64,000 nucleotides of DNA from Mesonia maritima (GTDB taxonomy: Bacteria > Bacteroidota > Bacteroidia > Flavobacteriales > Flavobacteriaceae), in NCBI RefSeq assembly GCF_042433895.1, contig NZ_JBHLUA010000012.1:806001-870000 (forward strand), written 5' to 3'. The notes under the pieces are model-generated. The model searched no databases, was not told the DNA's origin, and saw nothing but the letters and a program-made list of their open reading frames with translations. Position numbers and translations under genes: made by a program. This document shows positions 43,742 to 52,974 of the stretch, one piece after another. Position 1 is the stretch's first letter. The number at the start of each line of letters is the position of its first letter.

Positions 43742-46537
43742 TTATAAATTGTAGCTCACGCCTAGTGATAAAACCGCTCCACGCGTATATGAGCTTACCG
43801 TTTCAGTTCGTTGTGTTCCTCCTGCTGGACGAACATTTTGTGTACGTTCTATTTCTGGGTTTAATAAATTTTTACCTGTAAATCTTAAGGTCCAATTTTC
43901 ACTTAGATCTTGTGTGATAGTTAGGTTTAAAACCACAAAGCCTTTTTCAATAATAGAATCGTTATATAGTACATCACTTTGTTCTTGATCTAGTGGTGCT
44001 CGACCCAGTGCAAATATTTTATCTGAAGCATAATTAGCAGAAAGGTTTGCTATAAAAGGATTTTCCCAACTTGTTGAAAAGTTTAAAGAGGCATTTAAAA
44101 TCCAATCTGAAGCTCCTTGAAGACCAACATCTTTTTTATTGTTGTAACGGAAGGTGTTAACTACACGTCCTTGTTCATTGGTGAATTCTTTTAAATCTTG
44201 TGTATGCCACATCCGAGTAACATTGGCTCCAAAATCTAAATTTATTCCTTCTTCAGTCTCGACATTTGCTTCTAAAATATTGATGTTAGCTTCTAATTCT
44301 AAACCATAGATTTTACCTTCATTACTTGAGTTGAAATAAGAAAACACTCCCGAAGCACTTCTGGTTTGCGCTTTGTTAATTGGTTCTTCAATTAATTTAT
44401 AAAAACCGGTTAAAGAAATAAGCTCGTTACTGGTAGGGAAAAATTCCCATTTTAAATCTAAGTTATAAGCTGTACTTGCTTCTAGCTCTCTATTACCTCT
44501 TGTTACTAAACCGGTAGGGTCTACATATTCAAACGGTGCAAATTCTTTAAATTCCGGTAAGGTGATAGTTTTACTTCCCGCTAGTCTAAAGTTGTTTTCT
44601 TCGTTTAAAGAATATTTTACATTTAAGCTTGGATAAATGTTATCGTAAACTTTATTTACTTCTCCTTTACGACCACCTGGAGCATTTCCTACATCGTATT
44701 TTACATCGATATTATCTTTTTGAAAACGTGCTCCTACATTAAAATTGAATCTGTTTAATTTAAAGTTTGTTGTTAAAAATGCACCTCTTGATTCTAAAAC
44801 TGCATTATAAGTATCGGGGATTCCGCCTTGCTCATTCAGCATTAAGTAGCCATTGTCAATATTTTCTTGAGTCAATACTGATGAAAGATTGTCTAATGAA
44901 GCCGGATTTAAAAATCCTTTTTCTGTTTCAGAAAGACCGAAAAATTGTGATTTAAAGTCTCTTTCCTTGTTTCTATAATTTCCTCCTACTTTTATAGATA
45001 AACCTAATGAGTCTTTGTTTATAATTTTGAATTCATCACTTAAACGTCCATTATACTCAGTGTCATCGATATATTGCAAAGATTTTCGTTGCTGATATCC
45101 GCCCATTCTCGCCAATTCGATTTCTTGCTCATTGAAGTTAATTTCATTACGGATACGATTTGGTTCATCTGCATTTACAAGGTTATATCCGATTCCCCAT
45201 TCCAAGTTGTTTGATTCTCCAATTTTGTGCTCCCCAAGTAATTGGTTTACCCATAAGCGAGTTTGCTTAATATTTTGGTCTCTTACAAATTGCGAAAGTC
45301 CTTCATCGGTATCGGTTTCTTCAAAAACAAAACCCTCTCCGTTTCTTCCCGCTTCATAAACCTCGTCAGTTACTTTATTAATAAAAAGGCTTAAAGCTCG
45401 AATGTTATTTTTACTATTAAATTTGTAGCCTAAATCTATAAGTCCGGTAGTATTTATAGTTTTCTTAAAACGCTCAATATCATTAAAATAATCATCTAAA
45501 TAATTGTTTTGATATTGCTGAAATAAACCACTTTGGTACTCGTAATTGCTCGTTTGAGATCCGGTCAAGAAAACTTTAAAATTCTCTCCTAATTTTTTAC
45601 CCGCTCTAAAGGTGTGGCGGTAATTTATAGGTAAGGTAGTAGTTTGAGCGTTCCAAGTTTGTTCAGTTAAAGCTCTTTTAGAAGATAAATTCTTTGAATA
45701 AAAACCAAAAGACATATCTTCAGAATTTGGAGAACGTTTAAAATTATCACGCACTCCGTCTTGCATTGCATTGGTGTTTATTCCTAATCGCGTGCTAATA
45801 TTTAATTCTTCGGTTCCGGTTAGCGACCGAGAATCAATATTTACATTACCGGAAGCCTGATCTGCAGAAGTACTTGCAGAATAAGTTTTGCTAATAGAAA
45901 CACTTTCTACCACTCTGGTCGGGAATAACTCTAAATCTATATTCTTATTTTCAATATCATCAGAAGGTATTGGCAAACCATTTAAAGTAGTATAAAGGTA
46001 ACGATCTCCTAAACCTCTAACATATACTTCTCCAGAGCCTTCACTTGCTGAAACTCCAGAAATTTTACTAGTTGCTGTAGCAGCATCGCTAACTCCCATT
46101 TTGGCTAATTCTTGGGAGCCGATACTTTCCTTAATATCTACCGCATCTTTTTGTTGTAAGAGCAGGGCAACTTCAGAATCTTTTCTTCCAACAGCTTTAA
46201 TCATTACCGCGTCTAACGCTGCGGCACTACTTCCTAAACTTCCATTCACGGTAGTGGTTTGGTTGGCTTTAATTGCCACGTTAGGAATTTCTTTAGTTTC
46301 GTATCCAACAAAACTGAATACAATAGTGTACGTTCCTGGCTCTACATTATTAATTTCATAGAGTCCGTCAAAATCTGTGGTTGTTCCTTTACTTGTGCCT
46401 TTTATGACAACGTTGGCAAACGGTAAAGGTTGATTGTCGGTTTCCTTATCTGATAAGGAGCCTTTAATAGAGCCGGTTTCTTGACTGTAAGAAACTGTGG
46501 CTAACATGCTTAAAAATAATAGGGTTAAAAATTTCAT
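43742..46537 (-). CDS. TonB-dependent outer-membrane receptor
   Basis: A 931-residue outer-membrane importer powered by TonB-ExbBD. The ATG at 46537 gives a clean Sec signal (residues 1-19, ending SYSQ) and is preferred to a GTG at 46549. A carboxypeptidase-D-regulatory-like Ig domain (about residues 22-105, starting GSIKGSLSD) is followed by a plug domain (segment GVSASEGSGEVYVRGLGDRY) and a beta-barrel that ends in GVSYNL with the TonB_dep_Rec features FNVGARFQKD and RFTGKNLLNPEIERT. No SusD gene is adjacent. The gene is divergent from a PhoB-type regulator gene 191 bases away. The ligand is unknown. Confidence 0.93.
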   Translation of the reverse strand: MKFLTLLFLSMLATVSYSQETGSIKGSLSDKETDNQPLPFANVVIKGTSKGTTTDFDGLYEINNVEPGTYTIVFSFVGYETKEIPNVAIKANQTTTVNGSLGSSAAALDAVMIKAVGRKDSEVALLLQQKDAVDIKESIGSQELAKMGVSDAATATSKISGVSASEGSGEVYVRGLGDRYLYTTLNGLPIPSDDIENKNIDLELFPTRVVESVSISKTYSASTSADQASGNVNIDSRSLTGTEELNISTRLGINTNAMQDGVRDNFKRSPNSEDMSFGFYSKNLSSKRALTEQTWNAQTTTLPINYRHTFRAGKKLGENFKVFLTGSQTSNYEYQSGLFQQYQNNYLDDYFNDIERFKKTINTTGLIDLGYKFNSKNNIRALSLFINKVTDEVYEAGRNGEGFVFEETDTDEGLSQFVRDQNIKQTRLWVNQLLGEHKIGESNNLEWGIGYNLVNADEPNRIRNEINFNEQEIELARMGGYQQRKSLQYIDDTEYNGRLSDEFKIINKDSLGLSIKVGGNYRNKERDFKSQFFGLSETEKGFLNPASLDNLSSVLTQENIDNGYLMLNEQGGIPDTYNAVLESRGAFLTTNFKLNRFNFNVGARFQKDNIDVKYDVGNAPGGRKGEVNKVYDNIYPSLNVKYSLNEENNFRLAGSKTITLPEFKEFAPFEYVDPTGLVTRGNRELEASTAYNLDLKWEFFPTSNELISLTGFYKLIEEPINKAQTRSASGVFSYFNSSNEGKIYGLELEANINILEANVETEEGINLDFGANVTRMWHTQDLKEFTNEQGRVVNTFRYNNKKDVGLQGASDWILNASLNFSTSWENPFIANLSANYASDKIFALGRAPLDQEQSDVLYNDSIIEKGFVVLNLTITQDLSENWTLRFTGKNLLNPEIERTQNVRPAGGTQRTETVSSYTRGAVLSLGVSYNL

Positions 46538-46728
46538 TTGTTTGGTCACTTTCTTTTCGTTGCAAAGGAAGCTAACAAGGATGCAATAGATGTTACGAGG
46601 TCGTTAAGTGTACCTGCCTTTATTGTTATGAAAACGTTACGAATGTTATCTGTATTTCAGATTTGTTAACTTCGGTTTTTTAATATTATCTTTACTTTTA
46701 CCACGCAAAAAATTAATACCATATTACT

Positions 46729-47412
46729 ATGAAAACTAAAGACATTACTATTCTTTTAGTTGATGACGAACCGGACATCTTAGAAATTATCGGGTACAAT
46801 CTTACTGCGGAAGGATACCAAGTAGTAACTGCCGAAAACGGAGTACAGGCCGTAAAGATGGCGAAGAAAAAAACGCCAGACCTTATTATATTAGATGTAA
46901 TGATGCCAGAAATGGATGGTATTGAAGCTTGCGAACAAATTAGAAAAATTCCGAGTTTAGAAAATACACTCATTACGTTTTTAACCGCAAGAGGTGAAGA
47001 TTATTCACAAGTAGCAGGTTTCGATGCCGGCGCAGACGATTATATTACCAAACCTATTAAACCAAAAGTATTATTGAGTAAGGTAAAAGCGCTGTTAAGA
47101 CGGTTAAAATCTGAAGAAGCTGAAGAAAATATTGTAAAAATAGGCGATCTTACCATTAATAGAGATGAATATAAGATTCTGAATGGGAAGTCTGAGATAA
47201 TTCTTCCGCGTAAAGAATTTGAATTACTTTCGTTGTTAGCCTCGCAACCCGGTAAAGTATTTAAACGAGAAGATATTTTAAATAATGTGTGGGGAAATGA
47301 AGTAGTCGTTGGTGGAAGAACAATCGATGTTCATATTAGAAAACTTCGTGAGAAAATAGGAGACGATAAATTTAAAACCGTAAAAGGAGTAGGCTATAAG
47401 TTTGTAATTTAA
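46729..47412 (+). CDS. OmpR/PhoB-family response regulator
   Basis: A 227-residue regulator. The receiver domain (residues 6-118) has the acidic pocket VDDEPD, the phosphorylated Asp56 (IILDVMMPEMDG) and Lys108 (YITKPI). A winged-helix DNA-binding domain (about residues 130-227) includes LPRKEFELLSLLASQPGKVF and TIDVHIRKLREKIG. The sensor kinase gene follows with a one-base overlap (TAATG). The closest type by motifs is PhoB, which would suggest phosphate control, but this cannot be distinguished from other OmpR-type regulators without a tree. Confidence 0.93.
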   Translation: MKTKDITILLVDDEPDILEIIGYNLTAEGYQVVTAENGVQAVKMAKKKTPDLIILDVMMPEMDGIEACEQIRKIPSLENTLITFLTARGEDYSQVAGFDAGADDYITKPIKPKVLLSKVKALLRRLKSEEAEENIVKIGDLTINRDEYKILNGKSEIILPRKEFELLSLLASQPGKVFKREDILNNVWGNEVVVGGRTIDVHIRKLREKIGDDKFKTVKGVGYKFVI

Positions 47413-48527
47413 TGGCGAAGGAATTTAAACGATCATATAAATTTGCATTTTACACCTCTTTATTCATTACAATATTTGTAAGTACGAGTGTAGCGGTTTA
47501 CCAACATTTATCGGGTAACCTTAATTGGAATCACCTTTTAATTTTTTCAGCTGTTTGTTACGTATTTGCTTTTTTAATCATTCAGCTTCGTATTGAACAT
47601 TTTATTTATAAACGCGTAAAGGCGGTTTATGATAAAGTCTCACTACTCGAATCTTCCTCTTTAAAACAAGATCAAATCACTACCGATATGGCAACCTTAA
47701 CCAAAGAGGTAGAAAAATTTGCTGAAGGAAAAAAACTAGAAATAGAAGCCTTACGAATTCGAGAAAATTACCGAAAAGAATTCATGGGGAATGTCTCTCA
47801 CGAATTAAAAACCCCACTTTTTACCGTTCAAGGTTATATTTTAACGCTTTTAGATGGCGCAATTAAAGATAAAGCCGTTCGCGAAAAATACCTCAATAGA
47901 GCCAGTAAAGGCGTAGAACGCTTAATTTATATTGTGCGCGATCTCGATATGATTACTAAACTGGAAACCGGCGATCTTCACCTCCATAAAGAACGTTTTA
48001 ATATTGTAGATTTAATTCAAAGTGTCTTTGATTTATTCGAAATGAAAGCCGCAAAAAAAAATATTTCCTTAACCTTCGATACCGATTATCCAACGCCAAT
48101 TTGGGTGCATGCCGATAAAGATAGAATACAACAAGTGCTTACCAATTTGGTGGTAAATTCCATTAAATACGGAAAACGTGACGGAACTACAGAAATTAGT
48201 ATTGAAGATTTAATAAAAAATAAAGTAATTGTTCGCGTTACGGATAATGGCGAAGGAATTGAACAAAAAAATATTCCCCGACTTTTCGAACGTTTTTACC
48301 GTGTAGATAAAAGTGGCTCTCGAAAAGAAGGCGGTTCCGGATTAGGCTTATCGATTGTAAAACATATTATTGAAGCGCATAATGAAAAAATTTATGTAGA
48401 AAGCGATTTTGGCGTCGGAAGCGAATTTTCTTTCACGATAGAAAAAGAAGAAAAAAGCAAAGACAAACCCAAAGAACAGCCAAAAGAAACCACTAAGAAA
48501 AATAATTCTTCCCTAAAATTCTTCTAG
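47412..48527 (+). CDS. PhoR-type membrane sensor histidine kinase
   Basis: A 371-residue kinase with two membrane helices (about residues 9-30 and 41-59) and only a short periplasmic loop, as in PhoR-type sensors that respond to membrane partners. A linker leads to HisKA (phosphorylated His130 in GNVSHELKTPL) and HATPase_c (NLVVNSIKYG, DNGEGI and GGSGLGLSIVKHII). The last 25 residues are Lys/Glu-rich and disordered. It is translationally coupled to its regulator gene upstream. Confidence 0.92.
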   Translation: MAKEFKRSYKFAFYTSLFITIFVSTSVAVYQHLSGNLNWNHLLIFSAVCYVFAFLIIQLRIEHFIYKRVKAVYDKVSLLESSSLKQDQITTDMATLTKEVEKFAEGKKLEIEALRIRENYRKEFMGNVSHELKTPLFTVQGYILTLLDGAIKDKAVREKYLNRASKGVERLIYIVRDLDMITKLETGDLHLHKERFNIVDLIQSVFDLFEMKAAKKNISLTFDTDYPTPIWVHADKDRIQQVLTNLVVNSIKYGKRDGTTEISIEDLIKNKVIVRVTDNGEGIEQKNIPRLFERFYRVDKSGSRKEGGSGLGLSIVKHIIEAHNEKIYVESDFGVGSEFSFTIEKEEKSKDKPKEQPKETTKKNNSSLKFF

Positions 48528-48621
48528 CGAGCGCTGTAAAATAAAATTTCCCTATTCTCGGTAGGTTTATTTTCAAGCTTTAGTATTTTAATTAATTTTA
48601 CCGAAATATTAAAGTTAAGCC

Positions 48622-49296
48622 GTGGGAAGTAAAAATAAGTTAAAACGTTTCAAAGAAAATGAAACCTTTGAAAATGTCATTCAACCTTCACGAAAAGAAA
48701 TTGTAGAAGAAAAATTTCCATTAAAAGGAAAATGGGCGCAAGACTTTTTTAAAAATAACAATCCAATTGTTTTAGAATTAGGCTGCGGAAAAGGAGAATA
48801 TAGCATCGGTTTAGCTGAAATGTTTCCGCATAAAAATTTCTTGGGAATCGATATTAAAGGCGCTCGATTTTGGCGTGGTGCAAAAACTGCTTTAGAAGAA
48901 AACATGCCGAATGTCGGTTTTCTTCGTACGCAAATTGAATTAATCGATCAGATTTTTGCTGAAAATGAAATCGATGAAATTTGGATTACCTTTCCGGATC
49001 CGCAAATAAAATATAAACGTACCAAACATCGCTTAACTAATACTGAGTTTCTTCAGAAATACAAAAAAATTCTAACCCTGGAAGGAACCATAAACTTAAA
49101 AACCGATAGCGAATTTATGCACGGTTATACTTTAGGTTTGTTACACGGTGAAGGTCATGAAATTTTACATGCCAATCACGATGTTTATAAAAACGATTAT
49201 TCACCAAAAGAAGTGGTAGGTATTCAAACTTTCTACGAAAATCAGTATCTTGAACAAAATAAGAAAATAACCTATATTCAATTTAGGGTAAAATAA
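48622..49296 (+). CDS. trmB: tRNA (guanine(46)-N7)-methyltransferase (GTG start)
   Basis: This enzyme methylates G46 in the tRNA variable loop. The 224-residue protein starts with GTG at 48622, giving the flavobacterial N-terminus MGSKNKLKRFKENETFENV. The SAM-binding segment VLELGCGKGEYSIGLAEMFP lies near residues 49-68, and the family motif FPDPQIKYKRTKHRLTN is intact. It starts after a 94-base gap behind the sensor kinase gene. Confidence 0.96.
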   Translation: MGSKNKLKRFKENETFENVIQPSRKEIVEEKFPLKGKWAQDFFKNNNPIVLELGCGKGEYSIGLAEMFPHKNFLGIDIKGARFWRGAKTALEENMPNVGFLRTQIELIDQIFAENEIDEIWITFPDPQIKYKRTKHRLTNTEFLQKYKKILTLEGTINLKTDSEFMHGYTLGLLHGEGHEILHANHDVYKNDYSPKEVVGIQTFYENQYLEQNKKITYIQFRVK

Positions 49297-49305
49297 CGGA
49301 GGCTC

Positions 49306-49935
49306 TTGGAAGAAACTAAACTCTTTTTCTTTACATTTTTTGCAGCATTAATCGGCGTTTTTCCACCGGGTTTAGTGAATATGACTGTTGCAAAAACCTG
49401 CGTTCAAAAAGGAAAAAAGAGTGGAATTTGGGTGGCTTTAGGAGCTTCGTTAATTGTATTTTGCCAAGCTTGTATTGCTATTTTAATGGCAAAATATATT
49501 TTTAATCATCCTTATGTTAGAAATATTTTACTGCGAACCGGTTTAGTTGTATTTCTCATTTTAAGTGTTTATTTCTTTATTGCGGCAAGAAAAAATAAAA
49601 AAAACAAGCACAAAGTTTCTAAAGGAAATTCAGCTAAAAACTTTTTTACCGGTATTACTATTGCATTGCTAAATGTTTTTCCTGTTCCTTATTTTGTAGT
49701 AATCAGTACTGCTTTTAACGCGAAAGGAGATATTAATTATGATATTATAAGCGTTATTATTTTTTCATTAGCCGCCGCTTTAGGTACATTTTCTACACTC
49801 TATATTTATGTGCTTTCATTTCTGAAAATTGAAAAGCACACCAATCGTTTTTCAAAATATTCGAATTATTTTATGGCTGGTTTAATGCTCTTACTGGTAA
49901 TTATTACCCTTATCAGGATTTATTGTAATGGCTAA
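49306..49935 (+). CDS. LysE/RhtB-family exporter (TTG start)
   Basis: A 209-residue membrane protein with six hydrophobic helices, matching LysE/RhtB amino acid exporters. The N-terminal FAALIGVFPPGLVNMTVAKTC segment is the family signature. The start is a TTG 9 bases after trmB. The substrate is unknown. Its last 8 bases overlap the start of the alkyltransferase-like gene (ATGGCTAA). Confidence 0.85.
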   Translation: MEETKLFFFTFFAALIGVFPPGLVNMTVAKTCVQKGKKSGIWVALGASLIVFCQACIAILMAKYIFNHPYVRNILLRTGLVVFLILSVYFFIAARKNKKNKHKVSKGNSAKNFFTGITIALLNVFPVPYFVVISTAFNAKGDINYDIISVIIFSLAAALGTFSTLYIYVLSFLKIEKHTNRFSKYSNYFMAGLMLLLVIITLIRIYCNG

Positions 49936-50260
49936 AAATGATAATTTCTTCGAAAAAGTTTACCAAGTTACTCGCAATATTCCTTACGGAAAAGTAACCA
50001 CTTATGGAACAATTGCAAAAGCGATAGGTTCTGCCAAAAGTGCACGAATGGTTGGTTATGCTATGAATAACGCTGCTAATCTAGAAGATGTTCCGGCGCA
50101 TCGTGTGGTGAATAGAAATGGTATTTTAACAGGAAAGCACCACTTTTCTGGTACAAACTTGATGCAACAGCTTTTAGAAAGTGAAGGAATAGAGGTGAGA
50201 AATAATACGGTTCAAGATTTTGAAAAACATTTCTGGAAGCCACCAATTTTAGAAGACTAG
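49928..50260 (+). CDS. Alkyltransferase-like (ATL) protein
   Basis: A 110-residue homologue of the DNA-binding domain of O6-alkylguanine-DNA alkyltransferase. The active-site motif PCHR reads PAHR here (Ala57, His58, Arg59), so the alkyl-accepting cysteine is absent. Known ATL proteins bind O6-alkylguanine lesions and recruit nucleotide excision repair. The helix-turn-helix start (YGKVTTYGTIAKAIG) is intact. It overlaps the LysE-type gene by 8 bases. Confidence 0.9.
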   Translation: MAKNDNFFEKVYQVTRNIPYGKVTTYGTIAKAIGSAKSARMVGYAMNNAANLEDVPAHRVVNRNGILTGKHHFSGTNLMQQLLESEGIEVRNNTVQDFEKHFWKPPILED

Positions 50261-50333
50261 CTTAATATTAGAAAGCCTTTTTCAGCTATCAATAAATTCA
50301 ATTAATCCCCTTCTTAATTACATACTTAACTCT

Positions 50334-50341
50334 TATATTTG
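50334..50341 (+). promoter_or_regulatory. Bacteroidota -7 box for the mrp gene group
   Basis: TATATTTG matches TAnnTTTG and lies 84 bases before the mrp ATG, leaving a longer leader than usual. Confidence 0.5.
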
Positions 50342-50424
50342 CATTTTAGAATAATTCTAAGTAAGAGAATTGGCATATCAAAAAATGACAAGCTCTAGCT
50401 GAGCAATTATTAAAAATAGCATAG

Positions 50425-51561
50425 ATGAAATTAGATAAAAATGAAATCCGCAAAGCACTCGGAACCATTAGCGTATCTGGAGAAGGTCAAAATATGGTAG
50501 AAAGTGGCGTGGTAAAAAATATTGTCACTTTTGGTGATGAGGTTGTAGTCGATTTACAATTAGCAACGCCTGCTTTACATATTAAAAAACGAGCTGAAGT
50601 TGATGTGATGAAGGCAATTCATGAACATGTTTACAAAAAAGCTAAAGTAAAAGTTAATATTAAAGTCGACGCTCCAAAGAAAGATAAAGCTCCAGAAATT
50701 AAAGGAAAACCAATTCCGGGAATAAAGAATATTATTGCCGTAGCTTCTGGAAAAGGAGGTGTCGGTAAATCTACTGTAACGGCAAATTTAGCGGTAAGTT
50801 TATCACAAATGGGTTTTAAAGTTGGTTTGCTTGATGCCGATATTTACGGACCGTCTGCAACCATGATGTTTGATGTTGAGCGTGAAAGACCTTTATCCGT
50901 TACAGTTGACGGAAAATCTAAAATGAAACCGATCGAAAACTATGGAGTAAAGATTTTATCGATTGGCTTTTTTACGAAACCAAATCAAGCGGTAATTTGG
51001 CGTGGACCAATGGCAGCGAAAGCGTTAAACCAAATGATTTTTGATGCCGATTGGGGTGAGTTAGATTTTCTATTGGTCGATCTTCCACCGGGAACCGGAG
51101 ATATTCACCTTTCCATCATGCAATCGCTTCCAATTACAGGTTCTGTGATTGTAAGTACGCCACAAAATGTAGCGTTAGCCGATGCTAAAAAAGGAGTAGC
51201 GATGTTTAGACAAGAAAGTATAAATGTACCAATTATCGGAATAATTGAAAATATGGCCTATTTTACGCCGGCAGAATTACCGGATAACAAATACTACATT
51301 TTCGGTGAAAAAGGAGCTAAACGACTTTCAGAAGATTTAGAGATTCCATTTTTAGGAGAATTACCATTGGTGCAAAGTATTAGAGAATCGGGTGATATTG
51401 GTCGTCCCGCAGCTTTACAAGAAAATACGCCAATTGCTAAAGCATTAACAGAAATTACCAGAAATGTGGTGCAAGAAACCGTAGATAGAAATAAAAGCTT
51501 GCCGCCTACCGAGGCAATAAAAATAACTACAATGGCAGGATGTAGTGCCGTTAAAAAATAA
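50425..51561 (+). CDS. Mrp/NBP35-type P-loop ATPase for Fe-S cluster assembly
   Basis: A 378-residue cytosolic protein with an N-terminal MIP18/DUF59 domain (about residues 1-80) and a ParA-like ATPase. The deviant Walker A is SGKGGVGKST (about residues 109-118), followed by DADIYGPS and LLVDLPPGTGD. The usual CxxC cluster-binding motif after IENM is missing and reads IENMAYFTPAEL. The only late cysteine is at the C-terminus (AGCSAVKK). NifU-type scaffold, reductase and ferredoxin genes follow, consistent with Fe-S metabolism. Confidence 0.92.
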   Translation: MKLDKNEIRKALGTISVSGEGQNMVESGVVKNIVTFGDEVVVDLQLATPALHIKKRAEVDVMKAIHEHVYKKAKVKVNIKVDAPKKDKAPEIKGKPIPGIKNIIAVASGKGGVGKSTVTANLAVSLSQMGFKVGLLDADIYGPSATMMFDVERERPLSVTVDGKSKMKPIENYGVKILSIGFFTKPNQAVIWRGPMAAKALNQMIFDADWGELDFLLVDLPPGTGDIHLSIMQSLPITGSVIVSTPQNVALADAKKGVAMFRQESINVPIIGIIENMAYFTPAELPDNKYYIFGEKGAKRLSEDLEIPFLGELPLVQSIRESGDIGRPAALQENTPIAKALTEITRNVVQETVDRNKSLPPTEAIKITTMAGCSAVKK

Positions 51562-51566
51562 AGCTT

Positions 51567-51818
51567 ATGACAACAGTGAATAAAGAACTGAAAAATAACG
51601 TAGAGAAGGCCTTAGAAGAAATTAGACCTTTTTTACGCGGCGATGGCGGCGATATTTCGCTTATTGAAATAGACGAGGAAACCAATATCGTAAAAGTTCA
51701 ATTAGAAGGAGCTTGCGTAGGATGTAGCGTTAACCAAATGACGCTTAAATCTGGCGTAGAAATGACCATAAAAAAATATGCACCGCAAATTCAAAAAGTG
51801 GTAAATATTGAAAGCTAA
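51567..51818 (+). CDS. NifU-type Fe-S scaffold protein
   Basis: An 83-residue protein consisting only of a NifU C-terminal domain. The cluster ligands are Cys50 and Cys53 in GACVGCSVNQMTLKSG. It can accept and hand on a 4Fe-4S cluster. It starts 5 bases after mrp, so the two proteins probably work together. Confidence 0.94.
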   Translation: MTTVNKELKNNVEKALEEIRPFLRGDGGDISLIEIDEETNIVKVQLEGACVGCSVNQMTLKSGVEMTIKKYAPQIQKVVNIES

Positions 51819-51905
51819 TTTATTGCTGAAAGTTGACAAATGTCATTTTTAACTAGCACTAAAAAAGTTAATTTTACTGTTGTTTTTATAGACGAATAAT
51901 TAGGT

Positions 51906-52967
51906 ATGATTAAAACAGATATATTGATAATCGGTGCCGGTCCTACAGGACTGTTTACCGTTTTTGAAGCAGGATTATTAAAACTAAAATGTCACCTTAT
52001 CGATGCGTTGCCCCAACCCGGCGGACAATGTGCAGAGATTTACCCTAAAAAACCCATTTACGATATTCCCGCTTTTCCCGAAGTGTTAGCCGGAGATTTG
52101 GTAGATAATTTAATGGAACAAATTAAACCATTTGAACCAGGTTTTACATTAGGCGAAAGAGCAGAAACGATTGAAAAATTAGAAGACGATACCTTTATCG
52201 TCACTACAAATAAAGGAACAAAACATCATGCGCCGGTAGTAGCAATTGCTGGTGGTTTAGGAAGTTTTGAACCACGAAAACCGCCTATTGATAATATTGC
52301 AAATTTCGAAGACCACGGTGTTTCTTATATGATTAAAGATCCTGAAGTTTATCGAAATAAAAAAGTAGTAATTGCCGGCGGCGGTGATTCTGCACTCGAT
52401 TGGAGCATTTTCTTAGCTGATGTCGCTTCGCAAGTTACCTTAGTTCACCGAAGAAATGAATTTAGAGGAGCGTTAGATTCTGTAGATAAGGTTAAAGAAC
52501 TTAAAGATCTCGGAAAAATAAATTTAATTACCCCTGCTGAAATCGATCAATTAAACGGGAATGGGCATTTAGAGTCGGTATTAATTCGAAAAAATAATGA
52601 AGCTTCTGAAGAAATAGAATTAGAAGTCGATCATTTTATTCCGTTATTCGGGCTTTCTCCAAAACTGGGACCTATTGCCGATTGGGGATTAGAAATTGAA
52701 AAAAACGCGATAAAAGTTGATAATACCTTAGATTATCAAACCAATATTCCAGGAATTTACGCCATTGGAGATGTAAACACTTATCCGGGGAAATTAAAAT
52801 TAATTCTTTGTGGTTTCCACGAAGCAACCTTAATGTGTCAAAGTGCTTACAAACGTATTTTCCCTGATAAGAAATACGTGATGAAATATACTACAGTTGG
52901 TGGTGTTACTGGTTTCGACGGAAGTAAAAAAGAAGCGCCAAAAGCTATTGTTAAAGCGATTGATTAA
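51906..52967 (+). CDS. FAD-dependent ferredoxin-NADP reductase (thioredoxin-reductase-like)
   Basis: A 353-residue flavoprotein. The FAD-binding loop is IIGAGPTGLF (residues 8-17), the NADPH-binding loop is VVIAGGGDSALDWS and the closing motif is GIYAIGDVN. No redox CxxC is present between the lobes, so it belongs to the thioredoxin-reductase-like ferredoxin reductases rather than to thioredoxin reductase itself. The 2Fe-2S ferredoxin gene follows after 7 bases, its likely electron partner. Confidence 0.92.
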   Translation: MIKTDILIIGAGPTGLFTVFEAGLLKLKCHLIDALPQPGGQCAEIYPKKPIYDIPAFPEVLAGDLVDNLMEQIKPFEPGFTLGERAETIEKLEDDTFIVTTNKGTKHHAPVVAIAGGLGSFEPRKPPIDNIANFEDHGVSYMIKDPEVYRNKKVVIAGGGDSALDWSIFLADVASQVTLVHRRNEFRGALDSVDKVKELKDLGKINLITPAEIDQLNGNGHLESVLIRKNNEASEEIELEVDHFIPLFGLSPKLGPIADWGLEIEKNAIKVDNTLDYQTNIPGIYAIGDVNTYPGKLKLILCGFHEATLMCQSAYKRIFPDKKYVMKYTTVGGVTGFDGSKKEAPKAIVKAID

Positions 52968-52974
52968 TTTTTCT

